Below, one piece after another: positions 50,689-62,421 of a stretch of DNA of 64,000 bases. Source of the stretch: Filobasidium wieringae. Taxonomy: Eukaryota; Basidiomycota; Tremellomycetes; Filobasidiales; Filobasidiaceae. The stretch spans positions 1,357,774 to 1,421,773 of the forward strand of contig BCIV01000001.1 of the NCBI GenBank assembly GCA_001600055.1, in the 5' to 3' direction. The notes beneath the pieces are model-generated. The model made no database searches, was not told where the DNA came from, and worked only from the letters and a program-made list of their open reading frames with translations. Every line of letters begins with the position of its first letter. Within the stretch, counting starts at the first letter, position 1. Both the position numbers and the translations under genes were made by a program.

Positions 50689-52007
50689 TCATTTAGCAGA
50701 ACTCTCTTCCTTCGTTTGACGCTTGAGTCCTGCCTGGTACGCGGGCCTGCCGTAAAAAAAACCGCATGATCAGTTTCGTCTCGAATTCTCATGGGTGCTA
50801 ATCCCACTCACCTAGCTTCGACGGCAGCCAACCAAGCCTTGGTCTTAGGACCGATGTTGATCCCCTTGGAACGTTCCTTGTCGGCGCTCATGGCTCTGAC
50901 GGGGAAGAGCATCATGTACTGTTCGAAGAATGGCTCAAACTCAGCTAGTTTTCAAGGTATGGATCAACTTCATAAGAGCTCACATCGGCTAGCGAAGGCT
51001 CTTGCTTGCCTCCGAACCATTGACTGGATCCCTTGGCCAACTCAGACTCGATCTATTGCACAGAGGTAACGGACGATTATACGAATGAGCACCGCTCGTA
51101 TGTAATGACGATCAGAGGGACTCACGAAAGTGAAGTGTTTTTGAATCTCGATATCCAAGTACTTGTCCTAAGCGCAGTCATTCTTCGTTAGCGCTCTCAA
51201 CTTCGCCATGCCTGTCCGCAGAAGGTTAACCGCTTTAACTTACATGAACTCCACTGACGAATCCATTGACCACGGTTCTAGCGTAAAAAGGGGCTTGTCC
51301 TCCGGCTTCCTTGAATACCTTGCTCATCTGTAGGAACAGCATCAAGCTTCCCTCGGCGTAGTGTGACCAGAAATCGTCCGTCTCGTCGATAGTCTTATAC
51401 TCGGCACTATGGGTTTGAAGGATATGGGCTGAAGATGCAGGGATTGACAGTTAATGGGGGTAAGAGCAGTATTTCGTGATGTGAGGCTTACTGATGATAT
51501 GGCCGCTCTCGCTGTCAGTATGGGAAAGACAGGCGAAAGTTCAGGACCGACGATAGTGAACCTGGCAGGTGTCAAGACAAGCTTACACGTAAGTCTTTCC
51601 ATTCTCAACCAGAATAGGAGACTACCCAAACAACAACGAACAACAACGATCAGTGAATCGATAAGGTGGTCCCCCTCATTTTAAGCTTCAAGAGTTACTC
51701 ACTTTTCCGAGAGGATGAATACTCTGAAGCTCTGGAGCAGCTTTTCCTTCGGATGTACGTTTGTATGCTTTGACACTGTAGGGAACGTTGAGTTCCTGTT
51801 GGTTTCGCAAGCAATACGTTAGAAGGTCAGTCGTTGCACCTAGTCGTCAAGCACGGTATCGAACTCGCCTCGAGAACCCAGACTATAGGACAGGTATCAA
51901 ATGTCAGTAGTGCATTTGGAACTGTATGTGATGCTGGTGAAGTACTTACACAACCTCTCGGACCTAGACTTCAGCAAGTGATGAATAACGATTTCGGAGG
52001 AAGACAT
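50689..52007 (-). CDS. Glutathione S-transferase family protein
   Basis: Soluble GST-fold enzyme of about 240 residues. N-terminal thioredoxin-like half: MSSSEIVIHHLLKSRSERL, FWVLEELNVPYSVKAYKRT, ELQSIHPLGKSPILVENG, KTYVESGHIITHILQ. The catalytic region is the usual H-x-L-x-x-S-R-S-x-R-x-x-W of fungal GSTs, and the cis-Pro and E-S-G glutathione contacts are present. C-terminal helical half: DDFWSHYAEGSLMLFLQ, FVSGVHDKYLDIEIQK, QWFGGKQEPSLAD, and MSADKERSKGINIGPKTKAW. The intron after VLE has a GC donor (GAG followed by GCGAGT at 51868). The intron before ITHILQ needs the CAG acceptor at 51432, not the later TAG. Substrate unknown. Confidence 0.85.
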
Positions 52008-52214
52008 AATTTCTCGGGTGTTGCTAGTCGCAAGGTATAGGATGATATATTGATCAGAGGTATCAGAAAGAATCACGGCTGGGTATCGATATGCTTTGTG
52101 TTTGACTGTAGCTGTTTGAATGGAACAGTCCCGACTCAAGCTGGATGAGGGATATAACAACGACCAGCTACCAGCTATCGAATTAGCCGGAATCATCTAA
52201 CCACAGGAGCCCGG

Positions 52215-53082
52215 TTATTTGCGCGCGCTAAACAACGGACGCAAAAGCGAGAATGCCAAGTCCGTTGAGGTGAATTGTACGGTGCTATCGCTCCTTCTGG
52301 TCGGTCGTTTCATACTCAATAATGATGCTTGGGTGTATGGATGGGTATGCTGGGATCCAAACCTCAACGTTTCAATATGACCGCCTGATCTAGCTATCAT
52401 CTCTGATTCTACTTTTGCGAAGGCAATCAGCCAAATGAAGGGATCCTTCGGGCTGTAAAAGTGCCCGAGATCGACGATCTTGATCAAAGAATTGTCGCGT
52501 TTCGAGTTCGTTTTCCATGTTCCATAGATCGTCCTTTCCACAGTCTCTTCGCGGGCCCACAATCGCTCTTCGAAATCAGAGTTTCCCCATCAGTCTCGGG
52601 CAACAGTATAGAACCCTTTGCGAAAAGATCTACACAGCTGAGCTAAAAAGAAGTTCCTTTGGTGATTCTGAAACGCGCAAAACATCAGCTCGGACAGTTT
52701 CGTCACGAAAAAAGTAGAATTTGCGGCAAGTTTCTCTCGCCCACCCTCCTTTGCCAATGATAAACGTTGTTGGATGTGCGTTTGAGGGTGAGACCATGGA
52801 AGTGGCTTGAGAGATCATAGGCACCGGGTTAGAAGAAGGCAGACGATCAGGTCGAGTTGGTTTCAGACGGTGACGAACGACGGCTGGCATGGTGCCATAT
52901 AGCATACGCTGCTGTGTCATGAGACAATTTTGTCTCAGATCCATCTCGCATTTAGTCTTCTCGAGTCTGTGATGAGCTGTTTGATTTGATCCGATCAAGG
53001 AAGCATGATACAATCCAATGACCTCACGCTGCTTCTCCAGCTCCACAACAAACTGACAAACACAGCGAAATGCGTTCCTCAT
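52215..53082 (-). CDS. Possible hypothetical gene, structure unresolved
   Basis: Two minus-strand open stretches lie in the 1.27-kb gap between the GST and CCCH genes. The first starts with ATG at 53082 and runs to 52630 (150 codons; LEKQREVIGLYHASLIG, HHRLEKTKCEMDLRQNC). The second is open from about 52600 to 52215 in another frame (ERLWAREETVERTIYGTW, FIWLIAFAKVESEMIARS). Residue mix is protein-like in both, and a short intron between them would be normal in this genome, but I could not find a donor/acceptor pair that closes the frame. No family recognised. It may be two chance frames. Confidence 0.3.
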
Positions 53083-53280
53083 ATAAGCCCAGGCCAGCAG
53101 ACTCAGGTCTCCTCCCGATAACCCACGAACTTCAAAACACAAGCATTTGCCGTTAGATCTTTCAGCTCTTGATCGCCATTATCAAACCCTGCTGCAACCA
53201 TTCTAGTCACCTCAACGCGCACTCGTAATTAAAGAAAAGCCACCCGCGTCAAACAGAAACGGTAACGGAACATTCGAAAC

Positions 53281-55403
53281 ATGTCGTCTTCTTCCGCTTC
53301 TCCTCAAGTCAGACAAAGTGAGTTTCCAGAACAGTCACTGTACTCTCGCAAACTCTAGTACTATCTTTCCCCAACAGAAGCGTATACTGATGGTTTGACT
53401 GGATTCACTGTCAGGAACTTTATCTAGCCCGTCTTTAGGATCAAATGAATCGCCCATGACTCCAACTCTAAGGAGGGCGTCGATCACCTCTCTCGATCAC
53501 AATCCAGCGATCCACGGAGTCAGCAACGTAAGTAACATCCGAGCAGATCTGTAGTGCACCTTGAACTCAGATATGAGTGTGTTTCGTAGAACGATGACTA
53601 TCACAAGTTGATGGCTGAATATCAAGCGAGGAGCAAGCATTTGCGGGATCAGGTCGAGAATTTAGAAATACTTTCTAACCGATTGGAAGAGACGAAGTTG
53701 GTCAGTCTGTTTATGCCTGTCTAACTGAGAGAACTAGCTCAGCGGCTGATCTTGATACTTTCAACGAAGCAGCAAATGGACCAACCCATATTCGCCAACG
53801 TTCGACAGCATCACACTCCTCCTGCCCTGGATGCTCACGCGACAACCTGCATTGGTACCCCCCATCTTCTAACAAACACACCCGGCCTCTCTCAGCACAA
53901 TTGTGAGGCAAGTTGGTATGCGCAGAACCCAGTCGCCCATCCGGCACCTCATGTTCCACCGTACAACCCGCACTGGAAAAGGAACTTGCACGCTTCCTTG
54001 CCCCGCGCGCCTATTCCCCATGCGCCCGTCCCCCCCATGCATCTGTATCCATCACTCGACACTCGAGCGCAATCGTTCTTGCCTTATAGCCAGAATTACA
54101 TGGGGGTGCAACCTGTTGCACCTGCTAGGCAGATGGGTCCATATCACACTGCAGCTGCGTACCAATCTATTGTACCTAAAGAGGCGATGATCGTGGTCGA
54201 TCTCAACTCAATCAAGGTACGTTCATCGCATGACGTAGGTTGTCTCTAGCGTGAGTGACCAACTGAAATTGTTCTTGACAGCTCGATCTCAGCTATATTC
54301 GTTGGGGTCTACAAGGAGGTGCTCGATTCTGGATCTCTCTTACTCAATGGATCAGCGAGATAGAAGCCCAATACGTAGGAAGGGACAGCGTTCCCGTTCG
54401 TTATTGCCTCAAACTATGTGGCGGCGAGGATTACAAGTTCTACGATCTCTATGATTTCAAGTTTGGACTGGTCAGGGAGTTCTTAAATGGGTTAATCGGA
54501 GCGGCTAACGGAACGGGGAGATTGGATAGGGTTTGTTTGCCTTCCCTGGATTGTGAGTTGTATTTAAAGCGCTGCTCAGACTGGCAATATTCGATTGACA
54601 CGGTTTCAAACCGCACAGCAATCTCTAAATGCTTGGTCGAGATGGATCGTCCGATTCACAGGATCTATTTGGCAAAGTTTTCCAGCTCGCCTCTTCCTAT
54701 CTTGTGCAGTCATATCGACACTGTCCTGCTCGCTGGGAGAGACGACCGCGGATATACTCAGGATAACATCGCCAACACGCGAGGCTTGGCGGTCATCGGG
54801 GCGGACAAGTGGTTCACCACGATATCTTCTGGTAAGAATACGATCCCAGCTGGTACCCTTGAACCGAGTATGGGAGTCCCTTTGCCTATTGAGAGTAAGT
54901 GCAATGCTTTCGATGCAAAACTGGCATGTGCGTGTTCCATGACTAAATCTCCCGGTTCCAACTGGATAACAGTCATCCGTACATGGCACGACATCTCTTT
55001 ACTCCGATACGAAGGCCCGGCAACCCCCTGTACCAGCTACTACCTACGAGGACAATGTGTTCGTCGATCAACAGGTGTCTGCCGATACCTCCATGGCGAG
55101 ATTCAGATGTCCGACGAGTTCCGGGACAAGTACCGAGACTACATCGGTAGTCAACCTTGCAAATCTGGATCCAAGTGTCGCAATCGCCAGTGTCTTTATT
55201 ATCACGAAAGCCGAGAAATGATCGGTTGTCACAAAGGCCAGGCGAACGATACGTGCATACCGTCGAGCGCTTCCTATGCTAGCGATGGAAGCTCCTCCGA
55301 GTCTTCGTGGTCAAGCTTGCCTCCCGTTCTAGTCGAATTTCGCAGTTCTGACCCTTCAGGTGAAGCCCGTTCGTATCTTCCAACAATGGGCAACCGACGC
55401 TGA
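53281..55403 (+). CDS. CCCH zinc-finger protein with coiled coil and NYN/PIN-like domain
   Basis: Likely RNA-binding regulator. Starts MSSSSASPQVRQ at 53281. A coiled coil follows (NDDYHKLMAEYQARSKHLR, DQVENLEILSNRLEETKL), then a His/Pro-rich linker, then a domain opening AMIVVDLNSIKLDLSYIRW and GLQGGARFWISLTQWI, with GRDDRGYTQDNIANTRGL later: the acidic strand ends and spacing suggest a NYN/PIN-like fold of the fungal DUF7923 kind. Two CCCH fingers end the protein: CTSYYLRGQCVRRSTGVCRY (with H three residues on from the third Cys) and CKSGSKCRNRQCLYYH. The tail is Ser-rich. Exon edges near 53390-53440 and 54535-54620 are less certain. A relative lacking visible fingers begins at 62793. Confidence 0.75.
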
Positions 55404-55677
55404 AGCTTTCCATCTTTGATTCAGACAAGCAAAACAATAAGGATATTGTTACGGTAGAAGATTAATAAGTCGTCTTAGGTCCGTTTCCGATGTACAATAA
55501 GCAGGATGTCGTAGAGATAGGGTGATCGATGTATAGGCTCGATGTTTCTGCCCGGAGCAAGAGATATGGGACGTAGGATGCCAGGCATTTATGAATGACA
55601 CATTTGACGCTACAGGTGTCTTCTGACGGTATGATAGTCTACTTACAACAACTCGAGTCTGGTTCATCGCAACACGC

Positions 55678-56853
55678 TCATCCAAGTACTTTCATCTTCT
55701 TCTGTTTCTTCGGCTTGGCTGTAGCTGAGGTGCTAGCAAAGTTCCTCCAGTTGCCAACTCGTTCATCTCGCTTCGATTCCCATGTCGCTTCATCTTCTTG
55801 CTTTCGCTTCCTCTGGTTGATCTCTGATTCTTTCTTGGCTGCTTCAGCTCCTTCATTTGCATAAGCGATCTTCTGAGCTCTATTGAGGACGAAATGATGA
55901 TTTTAGCTGTTGCGGTGTGATCGTCAAGCATACTTCCACTGACCTTCTCTTGCTCAGCTCCTCTTCGATCAAGATGTCTCGAGCCTTCTTTCTGATCTGC
56001 ACATCCAGAGGAGGATCGAGTCCAGATAACCGAGGGTCGTTGTCTAAAACCAATGCCGTGTTCGCACCAGGCTCCAGCAGTCTAGTATAGTATTTCTCGG
56101 TTAGATAGTAATGAGGAGGCGATTCACTGAACACTTACGGTTTCAAAACCACCACTCTAGCGTGTCTCATCACTGCGTCAATCTCCTCTCGCTTCTCTTT
56201 ATCTCCAAGTAGAGTATCGGCCTAAGCATATACCGAAGCATATTGTCAGCTCGTGTTGCGGAGAAACGCATGGGTATATCAAGGGCAGTAGGTCATCTAC
56301 CATGAACGGTAATGCAAACGATAGAGTTTGGCATCCAAGGAGAACGAGTCAGAAAGACAAAGAGTCGGCCGAAATGCCTTAGCTCACCTTCTTCAAATGA
56401 TCGAAAGCCTATGAGGAAGGACGAATTGTGACCATCAGCTTTGAAGGCTACATAAGTCGCAGAACGCCTATGACAGAGCTCTTACCTCAATACCCCTAGG
56501 ATGCTTAAACTTGTCTGGATGTATGAGTAGGGATTTCTTCCTGTACTGTTTCTTGATGTCATTTTCTGTTGCAGTCACAGGAAGATCCAGGATATCGTAT
56601 GGGCTGTGGCGGACAGAGCGATTCAGTCAGAGAACGAGCTCTCTGCGATATACTAAAGAACCAGCTACACACTTTAGCTTGAATGCTCTCAAGACTCGTT
56701 CCACCTGAGAACGACCGATGATCAGCTACCGTTAGGTATAAGACTAGTAATGATCACTGCAGCGTTGCATACCTCGATCTCTCTAATAAAGTCGCTAGCT
56801 TCTTGTGCTATGACCCGCTCTAGGTCTATCTCAGGTTTGGAGGTGCTTGCCAT
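55678..56853 (-). CDS. J-domain protein of DNAJC8/Spf31 type
   Basis: Spliceosome-associated Hsp40. Starts MASTSKPEIDLERVIAQEAS at 56853 and is cut by several short introns. The J domain is VLRAFKLKPYDILDLPVTAT, ENDIKKQYRKKSLLIHPDKF and KHPRGIEAFDHLKKAD. HPD is intact, so Hsp70 stimulation is possible. A helical region (LGDKEKREEIDAVMRHAR), the segment DPPLDVQIRKKARDILIEEE with LSKRRAQKIA, and a Lys/Glu C-terminus (KKQKKMKVLG) follow. The ordering, HPD followed by a K-H-P-x-x-x-x-A-F-D motif and a basic coiled tail, is that of human DNAJC8 and S. pombe Spf31. Confidence 0.9.
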
Positions 56854-57121
56854 GATGCTATTGTGTATTTTCGGGCTCGCCTCGGTCTGGTGTGAATCGT
56901 GCTTGAAGATGTAGCAGTATATGTGAGGTAAGCCTAATTCGCAGGTAAAGAGTGCCGAATGCGCGTCATGTGAACTCAGGAAAGGGCCGCAATTTCAAAG
57001 GGAACTGATGCATGTTTTTGATGTTCGTACAACCATAAGAGAGAAAGGGGTATTACAAAATATCTAACAATACAAAGGGTGTAGCCGGGGTTCTGGCCAG
57101 CAAAAGCATTAATATCAGGAT

Positions 57122-59180
57122 TTAAGCAGCAACCTTGGGACCGGCTCCCTTCACGGAATCGGACATGGTGGCCTCGTACTTCTTCAGAGCGACCTGGAAC
57201 ATGCCGGCAAGCTTGTTCAAAGCCTCGTTATATGCATCGGCATCCTTCCACACGGGGTTGAGGAGATCATCTGGTACATTGGTGACCTTCTTGGGGATGG
57301 CGAGGTTGAACACGGGGTGGTTCTGGTACTCGGCGTTCTTCAACTCGCCACTGTGGATGGCATCGATGATGGCACGAGTGTACTTGAGCGAACACCTGTT
57401 TCCTCCAGTAGAGAATCCTCCCTCGACCCAACCAGTGTTGATGAGGTAACAGTCGGCACCAGTCTTGGTCATCTTCTCCTCGAGCATAGAAGCGTATCTT
57501 GTAGGGTCAAGAACCAAGAAGGGAGCTCCGTAGCAAGTCGAGAAAACGGGAGAAGGCTCGGTGACACCATCCTCGGTACCGGGAGTCTTGGAGGTGTAAC
57601 CAGCGATGAAGTGGTAGTTAGCCTGGGCGGGAGTGAGCTTGGAGACGGGTGGCAAGACTCCGAAAGCATCACAACAGAGCATGATGATGTTGTTGGGCTG
57701 CTTTCCAGCGATGCAAGGGATTTTCGCATTGGGGATGTATTCGATGGGGTAGGCGCATCGAGTGTTCTCGGTAATGGAGACATCATCGTAGTCGGGGACA
57801 CGGTCTGCAGGGTTGTAGACAACGTTCTCGAGGATGGATCCGTACTTGATGGCTCCGAAAATCTCAGGTTCTCGCTCAGCGGAAAGGTTGATGGTCTTGG
57901 CGTAACATCCACCCTCGATGTTGAATACACCAGTGTCGGACCAGACATGCTCGTCATCTCCAATTAACAGTCGCTCGGGATCAGCAGACAAGGTCCTAAG
58001 TAGATCCACCAAGGTTAGCATCAATGACCGGAAACGATTCGTATTGATATTGGGTATACTCACGTCTTTCCAGTTCCCGATAATCCGAAGAATAACGATA
58101 CCTCACCCTCCTCCCCGTTGGGACCAGGACGAGCCTGGTTAGCACTGGAGTGCAGAGAGAGCTGGCCGAACTTGACAGGCTGCAGGTAGTGCATGACGGA
58201 GAAAATTCCCTTCTTCATTTCACCTGAGCATCGGAAAGCATAGAAGTCAGCCGTACTATCGTTGGGTTGTACAAGGTCTTTCTAGTAAGACGTACCGGCA
58301 TACTCAGTTCCAAGAATGACCATCTCATTACGCTTGAAGTTGATCGATACCGATGTGGTTGAGGTCATCCCGGTAGTGAATCGATTTGCCGGGAATTGTC
58401 CCTGCGAGTAACAAGAGGTAACGTCAGCATCGGAAGCGATTCTGAGTTCCTATCGTACGCACAGCATTGTAGATGACGAAGTCCGGCTCGAAATTCTCCA
58501 AATCAGCTGGGGAGGGCCGAATCAACATGTTGTGCTGTTTAGGGATCGACAGTAAGTATGAGACCAAAATTTGAGTCTTTATGCGACATACCATAAACAA
58601 TGCGTGATAAGCCCTCGATGCGATGACTCGGACCTTGATCCTGTATTTAGGGTCCCATCCTGCGAATCCGTCAAACACATAGACGTTGTCCCGAGTGTTC
58701 AGGTAGTCGATAGCCCTCTCTCGGTTGATTTCGAAAGTGTGCTCACTTCACGCAAGGAAACGGGCCGGTCAGTCCGGTTCAAGAGAGTGTTGTGAACGAT
58801 GTGCAACTCACTCAATAGGAATGTTGACGCTTCCCCACCAGATGTCGTCCTTGCTACCGTCTTCGTAAACAATACGCTTGTCTTTTGGACTACGTCCAGT
58901 CTTGGCTCCACTATAGTTAATAAGGGCTCCAGTCGAGGATAGGACGGCGCCCTCATTAAGGATGGCGTCCTCGTAAAGGGAAGCAACGGGTGCGTTACGC
59001 TTGATGTGGATCTTGTTCATGTCGAAACCGGCTTGAGAGAAGTATTGCAAGTCTTTACCGAGGACTGAACAAGGAAGCAGATAAAGGGTAAGTCCCGAAG
59101 TAGCGTAGACACGATAGGCTTATGAGATGCTTACATTCGTTCCCCTCGACATCGTGGGCAGAATGCTTCTTGTTGAACAT
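57122..59180 (-). CDS. PCK1: ATP-dependent phosphoenolpyruvate carboxykinase
   Basis: Gluconeogenic enzyme converting oxaloacetate plus ATP to PEP. Starts [13 protein letters not shown] at 59180; exons then give [34 protein letters not shown] (phosphate-binding), [75 protein letters not shown] with the metal-binding His, and [18 protein letters not shown] (P-loop) with LIGDDEHVW (metal Asp). The last exon (58003-57122) carries [15 protein letters not shown] and [20 protein letters not shown]. It is the ATP type seen in fungi and plants. The 890-bp divergent promoter has inverted CCGG-containing repeats. Repression by glucose is usual for this gene. Confidence 0.97.
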
Positions 59181-60071
59181 AGTGAAAGCTTGAAGTAGTT
59201 TGATCTGGTAAACTCAGTGATTAACGAGAGGGTGTAGTTACTTTGCAAGGGAGAATGCGATGAGATGATCGAGACATTCAACAGCCGATTCCCTACTAGA
59301 GGCAGTGTAGGTCGAGGTTATATATCTCTCAGCTGACTGGTCCCAGTGGTCAAGGAGACGGATGCTTGAGCAGATTCGAAATAGCGGAGGCCTCTTGCGG
59401 GGGAGGTCTTGATCATGAATTCCGAGCAAAACCGAAGGTCCGGAATTTGTTTATTCCGGCTGTTTCTTGCTCGCTCAGGGGTGGGATTTGGCTCATCTTG
59501 AAGCTGAGAACTCAGGGAATGTATTGGGATGTGTTTCGACGGTAGCTGAGACCTAGCTAAGGATGTATAGGCGAAAGGTATCCTATGTGAAGCTCGACGA
59601 CGACGTTCACTAGGTCGTGTGCACCTCAGCTGATTCGAAAACAGAGCGATCGGCCATCGCTATTCTCGCGCTGAGCCCCGCACTGCCTTGACGTAATCAA
59701 GTTTCATTTCGAATCCTCGGGCATCCCGGACCATGGACTCTTCGCGAGCGGTACTCGATCGGAGCAAAACGGACAGAATGTCATTTCCGCTTGTACCCGG
59801 CTTCCCCATTCCGGGGTAGCAATCCAAGAGCCGTTATCATTTACCCGCTTCAAGCGGTTCGTCCGGAGCGTCCGGTCCTTGTTGACATTTCGAACCTTTT
59901 GTGCGAACGAGATGTCTGTACGACTGTCTACTACGGGATGATGCGCAGACCCATCACACGATCAAGCCGAAATTCGTTGTATAAAGAAATCTCTCGATCA
60001 GGATCGAGTCTGACATCCAATGAGGAGCATATCGTGCAGCAAGCCGCTATTTCCAATCTCCTACTATCGAT
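59181..60071. promoter_or_regulatory. PCK1: Divergent promoter, PCK1 / GNAT-like gene
   Basis: 890 bp. Two inverted repeats stand out: CCGGAAT, 6 bp, ATTCCGG at 59440-59459, and CCCGG, 10 bp, CCGGG at 59796-59815. CGG/CCG half-sites spaced by a few bases are the kind bound by Zn2Cys6 regulators such as Cat8/Sip4 on gluconeogenic promoters. The binding protein here is unknown. Confidence 0.4.
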
Positions 60072-61283
60072 ATGAAACGCTCTTTCGAAGATCTATGGAT
60101 TCGGAACCATACCCCGGACTCTGAGGTGGAGTACAATGCGCATGAGGATGATGTGAGATATACCTACGTCTTGCAATGGAACTTGTCAGCATTACCGTCA
60201 TCGACCCAGGTGGAATCTTCCAAACGACCTCGGCTGAGGGGACCGGCGCGGATCACACGACAGTTCCAGGAGAGCAATGCGTCTTCCAGCAAGGGCGCGT
60301 GGTTGCCGCTGTTACCCCTTGAAGAGGATATCAGTGAGAAAGAGGTGATGAACGATCCCAGGCGAAAGGATGATCGATTCACGACGAAACGAGTGCGAGT
60401 GAGGGATCTTCCAAAGGTTGCAGACTTTCTTGTGAGTGCGAATCTGTATGTCATAAGGTTCACCATCCTTACGATTCGAACCCTTAACATTGTTCAGGAT
60501 CATCACATTCCCGAATTTGACCCCGGAACTCCACTGCCCATTCTCCTCAACTCGCCTTCTTGTCAAGGATGGGTCATTCAAGAAAACGACGTTAGATCGT
60601 TCCAGAACCCGTATTGGTCCCACCAACCTCCCTCGGATGACCCCTTTTCCGTTTCTCCACCGATGACACCCCCCATCAGTCCAGTCGATTCGGGTCAAAA
60701 TGATACCATAGATACGAGAAAACCTATTCTCGGTTGTATCCTGACCCGGACAATTCACCAAAACACATCCGGAAACGGGTTCCAGTCATTCCATTCATCT
60801 GCAAAGGGGAAAGCATCCGAGGCGATATTGCACGTCATGGTGCTGGCCATCGCCCCGGAATACAGAATGATGAAATTAGGAGAAGATTTGGTAGGTTTCG
60901 CGTTGAAGGACGCAGGGAGACAAGTCAGAGCGAGAGAGAGAAGAGTGAGATGTATAACGGCGGAGACACTTGGACAAACAGCATCAGCATCGGTATCACA
61001 AACAGCATTCGACTCGGCAGCGGCATCAGGTTACTTTGTATCTCCATATAAGAGTGACATTTCAGACGACATTCACGACAAGATCACGATCAGACTCAAG
61101 GCGGAAGGCTCGAACAGGCGGGTGAGGGATACGGGGGAGTTAGATAGGGGAAGCATGCTCTTTTGGCAGAAGATGGGGTTGGAGACTCGGACGGTTAGGT
61201 TTCGGGGATCGAAGGGATGGGAGGGGGAAGCTATCAAAGAAGTGGTCGTTCCAAATAGCTTAGATCAAACCACAGTTCAGTAA
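60072..61283 (+). CDS. GNAT-like acetyltransferase candidate
   Basis: About 381 residues if the 66-nt intron 60432-60497 (GTGAGT to TTCAG, no stop, multiple of three) is removed, 403 if it is kept. Removing it gives KVADFLDHHIPEFD. Starts MKRSFEDLWIRNHTPDS, a nuclear-type N-terminus. The part AILHVMVLAIAPEYRMMKLG, then EDLVGFALKDAGRQVRARE and RVRCITAETL, has the shape of GNAT motif A (a strand V-x-A-x-x-P-x-x-R followed by a helix) and the next strand. The C-terminus GSMLFWQKMGLETRTVRF is also GNAT-like (F-W-x-K-x-G-F). The loop between is long and Ser-rich. No substrate clue. Confidence 0.6.
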   Translation: MKRSFEDLWIRNHTPDSEVEYNAHEDDVRYTYVLQWNLSALPSSTQVESSKRPRLRGPARITRQFQESNASSSKGAWLPLLPLEEDISEKEVMNDPRRKDDRFTTKRVRVRDLPKVADFLVSANLYVIRFTILTIRTLNIVQDHHIPEFDPGTPLPILLNSPSCQGWVIQENDVRSFQNPYWSHQPPSDDPFSVSPPMTPPISPVDSGQNDTIDTRKPILGCILTRTIHQNTSGNGFQSFHSSAKGKASEAILHVMVLAIAPEYRMMKLGEDLVGFALKDAGRQVRARERRVRCITAETLGQTASASVSQTAFDSAAASGYFVSPYKSDISDDIHDKITIRLKAEGSNRRVRDTGELDRGSMLFWQKMGLETRTVRFRGSKGWEGEAIKEVVVPNSLDQTTVQ

Positions 61284-61497
61284 TCGAAACAACTGTCTCT
61301 TTTATCAAAGCATGGGTGGTTGCAGTGCAATGTGAAACGCGAGGATACGATCACGTGATCATGCTGCGCTGACGTCATTCGTTCTCGCGCTTTCGTCAGT
61401 CTATCCGCCGGCTAAACGATCGATCCATAAAGACATTCGACACCGAGTTGCAACTCTCATTCCACGTCAACTTGCTCCTCTACCTCCTCAAATCTAA

Positions 61498-62421
61498 ATG
61501 TTCACTAGGACTGCAATCAGATCTCTCAGACCTATTCAAACCACTCGTATCACCTCTCTCAGACTCATCAATACTACTTCCATCAGAATGGCTAACGACG
61601 AGTGAGCCTTGCAGTCGTGGCCAATTCAAGAAGCATGGCGAATCTAACCCGCTTGAATTGACAGATACACCAAGAAGTCCGAGGATCAGACCCCTCCTTT
61701 GGCTGACCGAGTTGCTGAGGTTCAGGCTATCATCAAGAAGGTTGGAACCTGCAGCTTGACCACTGTAGGAACCGATGGTTCTTTGGTGAGTTGAAGCTGA
61801 AGCCCCACTGGACGCTAGAGACCGTTACTGACGTGATATGCTCTCTTACGACAGCACTCCCGAGCCATGGCCCCTGCTTCCCACGACAAGCTCAAGTTCG
61901 TCTTCATCTACGACAACTCGAGCCACAAGGATGACGAGGTCAAGAACGACTCTCATGTCAACATCGCCTTCTTGGAGCCTTCCAAGGGAGATTGGATCTC
62001 TGTTGCTGGAAAGGCCAGCCCCACTACCGACCGCGAGACCGTCAAGAAGCACTACAACCCTGCCACCAAGGCTTGGTTTGGTGACCTCGGTGACGGTGTT
62101 CACGACGGTACTGCCAACGACCCCCGTGTCAGCGCTTTGATCGTCACCCCAAGCGAGGTGAGTTACCCGTGTCTGATTGATATGGAAAAAAAACAGAGAT
62201 TGATTGCTCGAATCTACAGATCCGATACTTCGCCCAGAAGGAGACTATGATCGGTCAGGCTATCGATGTTGCTACCAGTGCGATCACTGGTAAGGTCGCT
62301 ACTCCTGGATCCGTCAGGACCATTACCGGTTCCGAGGTATGTATCAACTGCAGAGTGTTTACCTATCGAGTCGTATCTGATAATTACTCCATCCCTTGTC
62401 GTACAGGTTGCCAGTTTGTAA
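61498..62421 (+). CDS. Bli-3/PNPOx-like split-barrel flavoprotein
   Basis: About 219 residues over five exons. The first exon is an Arg/Ser/Thr-rich, acid-free leader (MFTRTAIRSLRPIQTTRI), possibly mitochondrial, with a second in-frame Met (MANDE) that would give a cytosolic form. The split-barrel FMN-binding domain follows: ADRVAEVQAIIKKVGTCSLT, TVGTDGSLHSRAMAPASH, LKFVFIYDNSSHKDDEVKND, HVNIAFLEPSKGDWISVAGK, AWFGDLGDGVHDGT, then PRVSALIVTPSEIRYF. This fits the pyridoxamine-phosphate-oxidase-like family that includes bacterial general stress protein 26 and Neurospora Bli-3. Highly biased codons suggest strong expression. Real activity in this subfamily is unknown. Confidence 0.85.
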
